The notes under the pieces were generated by a model. The model ran no database searches. It was not told where the DNA came from and saw nothing but the letters and a program-made list of their open reading frames with translations. A stretch of 64,000 bases of DNA, taken from positions 1,189,600 to 1,253,599 of the forward strand of contig BCIC01000003.1 of assembly GCA_001599835.1 (NCBI GenBank). The letters run 5' to 3'. This DNA is from Thermoascus crustaceus (Eukaryota; Ascomycota; Eurotiomycetes; Eurotiales; Thermoascaceae). The first letter of the stretch is position 1. Every line of letters starts with the position of its first letter. A program made the translations under genes and the position numbers. Below, piece by piece: positions 55,972 to 64,000 of this stretch.

Positions 55972-58438
55972 CTACGCTCCGATGGCGTTCTTGACCCATT
56001 TCTCCAGACCACCCTTAGCGATGATCTCCTGCACGTTGGGCGGAAGCTCTCCGACCTTGTGAGTCCACTTTGATCCACCTTCACCCTCTTGGACTTCGAT
56101 ACGGCTCCTTCTTACATCCCAGGTCAGAGTCCAGCCGGTTCTACGGGTGAGAAGCTTCTGCTGGGATCCGGTCGGCACCGAATCAACGCCTTCCTTGTTC
56201 TGGGAAGTCTCCGACACCTCAGTCTTTCCAGAGAAGGTCTCTCTGAGGCGCTCAACCAGGCGAGGGACTTCGAGACCCATCAGAGCGTTGTTGATACTGT
56301 TTCTCGAGAAGATGTTTCCGAAGCTACCAGCGACCACAAGAGGGATCTTCTTAGCAAGAATAGCCGTAGCAGCCTGTTCTCTGGAACTTCCGCAGCCGAA
56401 GTTGAATCCAGAGACCAAGATGTCTCCTTCCTTGGCGATGGAGGAGAACTCAGGGTCGTAGTTCGACATGCAGACCTGAGCCATAGTCTCAACAGGGACG
56501 TTGTCCTGGTAGGTGTACTTTCCGGGATAGATGCCGTCAGTGTTGATGTTGTCAGCATCACAGAAGACAATTTCACCAGAGACACGCTCGGGGAAGCCAG
56601 GGTACACTTCCGTGAGAGCCTCATCATCAGCCTCCTCGGTCTGCTTGGCCTCTTCCGGAGCGAAGGTCTTTTCAGCATCGGCGACCATAGCATCAATCTG
56701 TCCGATCACCTTCTCAATAGCTTCCTCGGCGGTGATCATCCGCTCTTCCTCCTTAATTCCATCGCCCTCACCACGGACGACGCCAGACCAACCCTCAGGC
56801 CGCTGGTACCAGCCGGGTCCGCTCAGCTTTCCGCTCAATGCACTAGCCGCAACAACCTCGGGGCTGCCGAGGTATGCCTTGGCCTCAGTGCTACCCATGC
56901 GTCCCTTGAAGTTACGGTTGGATGCGCTGATACCAACCTCACCGGGCTCGAGCAGGCCCGTGCCAAGTCCAATGCAAGGACCGCAACCAGCGGGCAAAGG
57001 CGTGGCACCAGCCTCCAGCAGAGCCTGCCAGTCACCGGCCTCTTCGGCGGCAATCTGCTCAGGAATGGAAGCAGCCGCGATATAAAACTTCACGCCGTCC
57101 GCAATCTTCGGGATCTTTCCACCGTTCTTCTCAGCAGCCTCCTTGAAGACTCTCGCAGCGGCCGCGATATCAGAGGCTCTGGAGTTCGTGCACGAGACGA
57201 GATAGGCCTTGTCCACCTTGATGTTCTGCGCCTCCAGCTCATTGAGGGGAGTGGCCACCTTGACCGAGTTCGGTCCAGAGACATACGGAGACAGGGTTGA
57301 AAGATCCAGGAAGAGTTCCTTGGCGTATTTGGCCCCCTTGTCGGCAACCAGAGGGTTCTCAAACAGCTTCTCCAGAATGGGGTGGGTGAAGCGCTTCGCG
57401 GCCAATGTCTTGAAAGGTCCGTCAGTCAGGCCCATGGCAGCGGTGGTGGCCTTGCCCCTCAGCCAGCCTTTCAGAACATCATCGATCGGGAAGAGACCAG
57501 AGAGAGCACCCCACTCAGTGGTCATGTTGGCGATGGTCAATCGGTCATCCACCGACAGACTCCTCATGGTCTCCTCGGAACCGGTGAACTCGATAGCGTG
57601 GTTGAGGACATCGTCCTTGTCGAACAGACCGCAGAGAGCAACGATGACATCCTTACCAGTGACGCCTGGGGGCAGAACACCCGTGAAAGTCACCTTGGCA
57701 ACCGGTGGGATCTGCCACCACGTTTTACCCGTGGCCCAGATACTAGCACCGTCCGTTCTGACAATAGGAGTGCCCAGACAGCCAACACCTCCATACATGT
57801 TACTGTGACTGTCCGAGGCGACCACCAGACTACCGGGCCAAGCGTATCCCTCTTCCACCATGATCTGGTGTCCGATACCTCGTCCAGCCGGATAGAATTC
57901 CACGCCATGAAGCTTCGCGAACTCCTCGATCTGCCTGTACTTCTGGAGGTTCTTCTCACTCTTGTTCTGCACGTCGTGGTCGAGAGTCATCACAATCTGG
58001 TCCGGGTTGTGGAGCTTGGAGGCACCGATTGACATGAACTTGAGGGCCACGGGCCACGAGTTGTCGTGTGTCATGCAGCGATGCGGGGAGATGGTGACAT
58101 AGTCTCCCGACTTGACGAACTTGCCCTCGGGCAAGCCGACGGAGTACTTCTGCACAATTTTTTCCGTGAGAGTCTGGGGAACGGCCTTCGACGCCTTCAG
58201 CGACGAGAGGATCGCAGAAGACGCCGGGTCTTCAAGCTGCGTATGGAAGACATCCAGCAGGGACAGTCTCGTGGAGGAGAAAGTGCGCAGCCGGGGAGCG
58301 CTCAGCAGCTGGCGCCGCTGGAGCATCCAGGGCCTGCCGTAGCCGCGGAATGGCATTGATCTCGTCTGCAGGGAGTTAGTAGACTGTTACCGGGGCCCAA
58401 TGAGGGCCTTCTAGGAGAGCGGACACACTTACAAGCAT
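55972..58438 (-). CDS. lysF: Homoaconitase, mitochondrial (lysine biosynthesis)
   Basis: It converts homocitrate to homoisocitrate via homoaconitate in the fungal alpha-aminoadipate pathway. The main exon is 55972-58365. A canonical intron (GTAAGT donor, CTAAC branch, CTGCAG acceptor, 58366-58432) joins it in frame to a first exon carrying only ATG-CTT (58433-58438), giving 799 residues beginning MLTRSMPFRG; without that exon the internal ATG at 58356 gives 794. The N-terminus (Arg, Ser and Leu-rich) is a mitochondrial presequence. Counted from the internal Met, the [4Fe-4S] ligands are C389 (VSCTNSR), C458 and C461 (GCGPC). HDNSWPVALKF, ASDSHSNMYGG and NRNFKGRMGS are typical, and the swivel domain with GCGSSREQA follows. 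No disruption is seen. The gene is divergent to phosphoserine aminotransferase and probably under cross-pathway control. Confidence 0.94.
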
Positions 58439-59255
58439 GCTGCCGGCCACGGAGGCAGACTGTGACTCCGATGGAGATTTTGAGGGCGAAGAGAGGCTGG
58501 CGATGGACCGCCAGCAAATGAAAGCACATGCATTATTTTCTCTGGGGAAGCGGCGTCAAACGCGACAAACGCGCCAAGGCTGCTCCGCGATCGGAGATGC
58601 TGTTTTTTGCTTCGGATGCTCAGATCGCGGTCGGACGATCTTCGTGACGAGACAGACAGGAGAAAAAGAGAAAAAGAAAAGAGTGATACGAGCAATTGTG
58701 GATATCTAATCTGACCGCGGTTTTTCCCGTTTCCTTCTGTGGTTTCTGTGTGGGAGGACAGATGCCATCTGTAGACCAAGAACATACCATGAAGACCCCG
58801 CCTCCGACTCTAGTTCAATCAAACGTAGAGAGCTGAAGATCAGACCATCGTAGTCCATGAACAAGACGGCCTAAAGCATGTCCAAGAGCAGACATCTAGT
58901 GGGGACGGGGTATTCAGCATGTAAAATCTCACCGGAGGCCAATTGGGCCGTATCTGGTCTGAGTCATCACATCCTGAGCACATTTCTGCTGCGAGCTTCT
59001 CCGTCGCCCGTCGCAGGCTTTCCTCGCACTCTCTTGTCAACCTCGTCCAGACTTCCACTCATTTTTATTTCCGGAAGAGCTACCTTCCGTTATATATCAT
59101 ATACCCCTGGAACAGCCTTGTCCTACGGATACTCCTTCGTTCAGCCACCGTCCTGAGGTCCGATCTTCGCAAGGTCCTCCTCATACTTGATTTCTCCCCC
59201 GCTCCCGCCATACCCAGGTGTCTCACGAGACCATCACCACCAACTCCCAGCAACA
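58439..59255. promoter_or_regulatory. Divergent promoter of homoaconitase and phosphoserine aminotransferase
   Basis: 817 bp between the two start codons. It holds a perfect TGAGTCA at 58960-58966, a CCAAT box at 58939-58943 and a TGACTC half-element at 58463-58468. No coding feature is seen. Confidence 0.6.
58960..58966. promoter_or_regulatory. CPRE (Gcn4/CpcA-type) element TGAGTCA
   Basis: The palindromic heptamer TGAGTCA matches the binding site of Gcn4/CpcA, which activates amino-acid biosynthetic genes. It lies 290 bp upstream of the phosphoserine aminotransferase ATG and about 520 bp upstream of the homoaconitase ATG, 17 bp from a CCAAT box. Function is inferred from motif and context. 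Confidence 0.6.
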
Positions 59256-60659
59256 ATGCCTAGCAGACAAGAAGTCGCCTACTTTGGCGCGGGCCCTGCT
59301 CCGCTGCCTACCCCGATCATTGAGGCCGGCGCGAAGGCTTTCGTCAACTTCAATGACAGCGGCCTCGGACTCGCCGAGATCTCGCACCGTTCGCCCACCG
59401 CGAACAAGATCCTCGAGGAGACCAAGGCCAGCCTGTCCACCCTCCTCGATATCCCTGACAACTATGAGATCCTTTTCCTGCAGGCAGGCGGAAGCGGTGA
59501 ATTCAGCGCCGTGGTGCAGAACATGGTCAGCGTCTGGATCGAGCGGAGACGGCGCAAGGCGGAAGAGGACATCCTGAAGGCTAACCCGGGTGAGGACAAG
59601 GCGCGCGTGGAGGAATTGGTCTTCGAGAGGGTCAAGAAGGAAGTCGATGAGGAGCTGAAGCTGGATTACCTCGTCACGGGTTCTTGGTCGCTCAAGGCGT
59701 CGCAGGAGGCGGCCAGGCTGGTCGGGCCGGAATACGTCAACGTCGCTCTGGACGCGAGGAAGGCCAACGATGGGAAGTTTGGCAAGATTCCGGCTGAGGA
59801 GACCTGGTCGCTGACGCCCACGAAGAGGGAAGGAGGCAAGGGTCCCGCCTTTGTCTACTACTGCGATAACGAGACTGTCGATGGTGTCGAGTTTCCGAGC
59901 TTCCCCAAGGTCCTGGAGCCTCAAGGCGATGAAGAGGAGGAGAGACTGATCGTTGCAGACATGAGCTCTAACTTCCTCAGCCGTAAGGTGGACGTGAGCA
60001 AGTACGCCGTGATCTTTGTGAGTGGTACCCTTTGCATATTGTCGGGCATTCATTGTCTATTCACCTACTTACTCTTGTACCTTATGTAGGGCGGCGCTCA
60101 AAAGAACATCGGTATCACCGGTATTACTATCGTTATTGTCCGGAAGTCTTTGCTCCCACCGCACACGGCGACTCCGCCAGCTTCGCTCCTGCACAGACTG
60201 AACATCGGCGGAATGCCTGGTCCGATTGTCTTCGACTGGGCCACGGCTGCGAAAAACAACTCCCTCTACAACACGCTGCCGATCTTCAACCTGTGGATCG
60301 CAGGCCAGGTCATGGCCAGCCTTGTCAACACGTACGGCGCCAAGAAGGTCAGCGGACAGGAGGAGATCGCGACCCGCAAGGCCGAGCTGATCTACGCGGC
60401 ACTGGACAAATATCCGCAGGTGTACCGTGTCGTTCCTGACAAGAGCGTTAGGAGCAGGATGAACATTTGCTTCCGCGTCCACGGCGGAGACGCCGACAAG
60501 GAGAAAGAATTCATTGCTGGAGCGGAGAAGCGGTTGCTCCAGGGACTGAAGGGCCACCGCAGTGTCGGGGGCATCAGAGCAAGCAACTACAACGCTGTGC
60601 CCCTGGAGAATGTCGAGAGACTGGTGAAGTACCTCGAAGACTTCGCCACCGGTCAATAA
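59256..60659 (+). CDS. Phosphoserine aminotransferase
   Basis: This class V PLP enzyme converts 3-phosphohydroxypyruvate and glutamate to 3-phosphoserine in serine biosynthesis. Exons 59256-60017 and 60090-60659 join in phase 0 (GTGAGT donor, TTATGTAG acceptor), giving 443 residues. The ATG at 59256 (ACAATGCC context) directly precedes the conserved start YFGAGPAPLP. Markers: NFNDSGLGLAEISHRSP, FLQAGGSGEFSAV, ADMSSNFLSR, and the PLP lysine K259 in GGAQKNIG immediately after the intron. The C-terminal half has NTLPIFNLW and a SVGGIRASNYNAV end. A charged insertion (about residues 95-145, with RRRRKAEED) lengthens it relative to bacterial SerC. It is intact and divergent to homoaconitase. Confidence 0.95.
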
Positions 60660-60838
60660 ATCCCTCGTTGGAAATGATGCTATGGCGTTTAGTCCAGCTA
60701 GAGGCACGCTTTGACTGTCACACGGGAAAGCTAAAAGACACAGAACCTTCATGAGGAGTCCATTCAACCAGAAAGCTAAACTATACAGCCGTGTTTTCAA
60801 CACTATTATACAGATGAGACCGGCAAGTGCCATTGTCG

Positions 60839-62008
60839 TTACAGCTTCCACACATCCCACCCTTTGAGATCAAGTTCCTTGATGATACCTTCAAGCGGGC
60901 CTTGGAGTTCCATTCCCTGGGCCCATACCTTCGGTCCCGCCATGTAGTTGATGAATCCTTCCGGTCCGGAAACCAGGATCATCTTCCCCCGGCGGGTGCT
61001 GTCAGAGGGAGATGATGTGGAGTCAGTGAAATCCAAAACAGATTTCTTGCTAATGAAGGTCTTCTCATCATCGACGAAGTAATCAACGGTGATCTGGCCT
61101 GGATACTGCGATTTGAGAGCTTCCAATTCCTTGACTATAAGACCAGTAGCCAAGTCCCCTGTAGCTGCCACTGATTGTGGAGTGTTATTTTTAGAACCGA
61201 AAAGCTTAGACCACCACGATGCGGTAGATGCGTCGGTCAGGCTATCGTTCAAGCCACCAAGACAATCATCCCTCCGCCTATTTGCCCATAGTATATGTAT
61301 CCTGGGCTTGTTGCCGTCGTCGGTACGGCGAAGAAGTGTATACGCCGACTGAAGAGCTGGAGCAATGCCTGTCCCACCAGCGATGAACAGAATGTCACGT
61401 ACATCTGCAGGGATCGCGCACTCTATTTGCGGTCCCCGGATTTCTATTTTGGTTCCCAGATTGAGAGTATGGAGATAGCGTGACATCTCTCCGTACGGAT
61501 CTCTGCGGATAAGGAATCTTAGAGATTCATCATCTTCGGACTGTCCCTCAGCATCTCCCGGGACCCGCTGTACAGGAGGCAGAGGAGTGTAGTCTCTTCC
61601 AATCTGCAGCTGGGGCTGCTTGAACGTGATGCTCCACACTCCTGTCTTCCATGCCGCTTCATAGATTTCCCTGTTCTGGCCTGGCTTGGTCGGCCGGAGA
61701 GTGAATATGCTGGACGTCGACGACACAGGCTCCCTCGAGACAAGCTCGTAGTGCGCAAATTTAAACGGATTTAGCGTCGCGCTCTTCGAATCCTGCTGCG
61801 ACCTGACATAAGCACCAATTGCTCCCGCTACCACTGTCACGACCGCGATCCGGAGCCATGTACGCTTTTTCGGCGGCGGAGATGCGGCGGAAGAAGCATG
61901 GCGGATTGAGGGACGGGGAAACGACGCGGACCACCGCACACTCTTCACATGACGCTGGAGAGGCCGGCCGCAGGATAACAGGCCCAGACCAGGGCTTGGA
62001 GGCGTCAT
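60839..62008 (-). CDS. Cyc2-like mitochondrial FAD oxidoreductase (cytochrome c maturation)
   Basis: Single exon, 389 residues, ATG at 62008. The first 50 residues are Arg/Ser/Pro-rich (presequence) and are followed by one membrane helix (about 53-68, IAVVTVVAGAIGAYV), so the protein is likely inner-membrane anchored with its domain in the intermembrane space. The ferredoxin-reductase fold is visible: FAD motif R138-D-Y-T (GRDYTPLPP), a glycine-rich GPY-like EIRGPQ segment, and the NAD(P)-binding GGTGIAPA at 211-218. The C-terminal SGPEGFINYM is typical. Length, anchor and the YTPLPP motif match fungal Cyc2p relatives, which supply reducing power for heme attachment to cytochrome c. NADH-cytochrome b5 reductase is the alternative, but the N-terminal anchor plus insertions favour Cyc2. 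It is convergent with phosphoserine aminotransferase. Confidence 0.8.
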   Translation of the reverse strand: MTPPSPGLGLLSCGRPLQRHVKSVRWSASFPRPSIRHASSAASPPPKKRTWLRIAVVTVVAGAIGAYVRSQQDSKSATLNPFKFAHYELVSREPVSSTSSIFTLRPTKPGQNREIYEAAWKTGVWSITFKQPQLQIGRDYTPLPPVQRVPGDAEGQSEDDESLRFLIRRDPYGEMSRYLHTLNLGTKIEIRGPQIECAIPADVRDILFIAGGTGIAPALQSAYTLLRRTDDGNKPRIHILWANRRRDDCLGGLNDSLTDASTASWWSKLFGSKNNTPQSVAATGDLATGLIVKELEALKSQYPGQITVDYFVDDEKTFISKKSVLDFTDSTSSPSDSTRRGKMILVSGPEGFINYMAGPKVWAQGMELQGPLEGIIKELDLKGWDVWKL

Positions 62009-62386
62009 GGATGGCGGGAGAAGCCCGAAGGGAAGGAGAATCGTATCTCGTCGCGGGCGAGAGAGAAGCGCATGCCGGCGTCTGTTGTACGGGGCAGGGA
62101 GACGCTAGACCCGATGCGGTGACACGCCCCCCCCCCCCGGCCGCCGATCATCCATCATGGCAGCAGGTTAATTTATATGGACAGCGTCTTCCCCGAGCCA
62201 CGCTCTCGACTCCTTGCGCTTTGCTGTATATATCAACCCGACATTGGTCTTACGGAATCTTTGTTTTTTTTTGCCCTCCGCTGGGCTGTTCAGTCGCCAT
62301 TATAGCCTTTCACATCTGCCCTGGAATGGCGGCCTCCATCTACTCCCACTGACAGTTCATCTCCTGCATCTACCTCTGTCTGCGCG
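62009..62386. promoter_or_regulatory. Divergent promoter of the Cyc2-like and permease genes
   Basis: 378 bp between two start codons. A C12 run lies at 62127-62138, and a T-rich pyrimidine leader precedes the permease ATG. Confidence 0.4.
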
Positions 62387-64000
62387 ATGTCTCATACAGC
62401 TTTCTCCGACGGGAGAAAGCCAGGAAATAACCCGCCTCGAGATTCGCTGGAACTCGCCTCCCTTGCCTCCTCGTCCACTCCAGACTCTGCTGGTCGGACG
62501 TCTCTGTCGTCCTCTCCGTCCGGTATCGCCTCGTCGCGCAAGCTCTCCCTCGAAGATGAAGACCCCCTTTCGGGCGCAGACGCGGAAGCAAGTGTCCCGA
62601 GGACCGCCCGCTCATATTCCATAACCTCCGCGTTCGATTTCGGAAGTAACCTGTTCCCGCTCTCGCAAACGGCCGGCGGTTATGCGCCCCTGGGTGCTCC
62701 GTCGGTGTTGTCGTTGGAGCGTCACGGTGGAATCCTGGATGGGTCTCTGGAGAGAAATAAGACGCTGACATATATAAACGGACTGTCGCTCATTGTTGGT
62801 CTGATCATTGGATCTGGAATCTTCTCGTCTCCGAGCCAGGTGAATGCGAACGCGGGATCGCCGGGCGCGTCGCTCATCGTCTGGGCTGTGGCCGGTCTTC
62901 TGGCGTGGACCGGAGCGGCCAGCTATGCGGAGCTGGGAGGTGCAATTCCGCTGAACGGAGGCTCGCAGGTGTACCTCTCCAAGATCTTTGGAGAGCTGTT
63001 TGGATTCCTCTTCACGTGGTGCGCTGTATTCGTTCTGAAACCGGGGTCCGCGGCGATCATCGCGATCATTTTCGGGGAGTACGTGGTTAGGGCTGTGGTG
63101 GGGGCGGATGTTGAGAATGTCAACCCCTGGATCAATAAAGGAGTCGCTCTCGCGGGACTCTGCGTGGTGACCTTTCTGAATTGCATATCGACCAAATTGG
63201 GGACCCGTATGGGAGATATCTTCATGTTCTTCAAGTTTGTCGCACTGATCGGAGTTACCGTGACTGGAATTGTGGTCGCAATCACTGGATTTTCGCTGAA
63301 GGGGACGGCAAGTAAGGAATGGAAGACGACAGGGTGGTTCGAGAATACCAGCACCGACATCTCGGGCTGGGCGGTCGCCTTGTACGCTGGCCTGTGGGCA
63401 TTCGATGGCTGGGATAATACCAATTACGTGACTGGAGAATTCAAAAATCCCAATCGAGACCTTCCTCGAGTAATCCATACCGCGATGCCGCTCGTCATCG
63501 TCTGCTACTTGCTGGCGAACATCTCCTATTTCCTGGTCTTGCCTCATTCGATGATCGAGAGCAGCAACACGATCGCCGTTCAGTTTGGAGCCACCGTGTT
63601 TGGCCCAATCGGGGCACTTGTCCTGGCCTTGGTTGTGTCGGCCAGTTGTATTGGAGCACTCAACGCTACGATTTTCACCAGCGGGAGGCTAGTCTACGCA
63701 GCTGGAAAGGAAGGTTACTTGCCTTCGATGTTTGGCAAGATCGGGATTCGTGGCTCCGCGGACACGACCGGCGGACGGCTGCGATATCGCTCGCGGGCTC
63801 GAAAGTTGCTCTCGGGCCTGTTTGGAGACGACATCGGGATAGGATACACGCCCATCAAGGCGATGATTTTCAACTGCCTCCTCACCGCAGCTTACATTGC
63901 CGTCGGGGAGTTCGGCACTCTGGTCACGTTCTACGGCGTTGCGGGCTATACCTTCTACTTCCTTACCGTCCTGGGCCTGATCGTCCTGCGGATCCGCGAG
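62387..64000 (+). CDS. L-type amino-acid permease (LAT family), 3' end outside the window
   Basis: An uninterrupted frame from ATG 62387 runs to the right edge (538 codons). Residues 1-125 are hydrophilic and Ser-rich, cytosolic. Helix 1 has the APC-superfamily unwound segment GLIIGSGIFSSP, followed by GSPGASLIVWAVAGLLAWTG, GAIPLNGGSQVYLSKIFG (helices 2-3) and ALYAGLWAFDGWDNTNYV (helix 6), and further helices up to GVAGYTFYFLTVLGLIVLRI at the edge. This matches the L-type/LAT branch (SLC7-like, related to yeast Mup1), which exchanges or imports neutral or basic amino acids. Substrate cannot be inferred. About 1-2 helices and the tail should lie beyond 64000. The start is the first ATG after the pyrimidine-rich leader. 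Confidence 0.88.
   Translation, partial: MSHTAFSDGRKPGNNPPRDSLELASLASSSTPDSAGRTSLSSSPSGIASSRKLSLEDEDPLSGADAEASVPRTARSYSITSAFDFGSNLFPLSQTAGGYAPLGAPSVLSLERHGGILDGSLERNKTLTYINGLSLIVGLIIGSGIFSSPSQVNANAGSPGASLIVWAVAGLLAWTGAASYAELGGAIPLNGGSQVYLSKIFGELFGFLFTWCAVFVLKPGSAAIIAIIFGEYVVRAVVGADVENVNPWINKGVALAGLCVVTFLNCISTKLGTRMGDIFMFFKFVALIGVTVTGIVVAITGFSLKGTASKEWKTTGWFENTSTDISGWAVALYAGLWAFDGWDNTNYVTGEFKNPNRDLPRVIHTAMPLVIVCYLLANISYFLVLPHSMIESSNTIAVQFGATVFGPIGALVLALVVSASCIGALNATIFTSGRLVYAAGKEGYLPSMFGKIGIRGSADTTGGRLRYRSRARKLLSGLFGDDIGIGYTPIKAMIFNCLLTAAYIAVGEFGTLVTFYGVAGYTFYFLTVLGLIVLRIRE

Noticed and set aside
56089..57300. 403-codon open frame antisense to homoaconitase
   Set aside because: It lies entirely within a strongly conserved enzyme gene, has no family features, and is explained by the codon bias of the opposite strand.

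Overview
The window is nuclear DNA of a filamentous ascomycete, most likely a Eurotiales fungus of the Aspergillus/Penicillium type. The evidence is short GT-AG introns (about 45-90 nt), single dispersed genes on both strands, a lone 5S rRNA gene outside an rDNA array, a SepA-type formin of about 1815 residues, and a homoaconitase (alpha-aminoadipate lysine pathway). The species cannot be named from the sequence alone. A few Ns (105, 156, 180, 202, 51586-51589) and a G18 run show imperfect assembly.

Layout. 1-1.6 kb: the ORF1 (gag-like) end of a Tad1-type LINE that runs off the left edge. 4.4-5.6 kb: a thioredoxin-like [2Fe-2S] protein (AIM32/Apd1 family). 6.8-8.8 kb: a two-exon protein with a nucleic-acid-deaminase core (HAE plus CxxC, OTT_1508-like). 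9.9-14.6 kb: an island of decay with a broken MFS sugar transporter and, on the other strand, ankyrin, kinase C-lobe and STAND/NACHT pieces. 15.1 kb: 5S rRNA. 15.5-18.7 kb: mitochondrial leucyl-tRNA synthetase. 20.2-22.3 kb: a four-exon seven-helix membrane protein of unknown function. 22.3-27.3 kb: a gene desert. 27.4-28.8 kb: formate dehydrogenase. 31.0-31.8 kb: a frameshifted gene of an uncharacterised fungal family. 32.1-32.7 kb: a small membrane protein. 33.6-39.2 kb: the formin. 40.1-42.2 kb: the mitochondrial tRNA-modifying GTPase Mss1. 42.5-43.0 kb: a small GRGGYN-repeat protein with an upstream ORF encoding the same motif. 43-48.7 kb: a desert holding a diverged direct duplication. 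48.7-55.1 kb: a second decay region (DUF6536-type membrane protein, HET-type incompatibility fragment, C2H2 finger protein). 56.0-64.0 kb: a compact housekeeping block with homoaconitase, phosphoserine aminotransferase, a Cyc2-like mitochondrial reductase and an L-type amino-acid permease that runs off the right edge.

How the genes fit together. Intact housekeeping genes have a mitochondrial bias (LeuRS, Mss1, Cyc2-like, homoaconitase, AIM32-like). They alternate with variable islands rich in nonself-recognition families (HET, NACHT, ankyrin, deaminase), most of them broken. Homoaconitase and phosphoserine aminotransferase are divergent and share an 817-bp promoter containing a perfect TGAGTCA element, as expected for cross-pathway (CpcA/Gcn4) control. 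All exon structures were inferred by eye from reading frame, splice consensus and family conservation.
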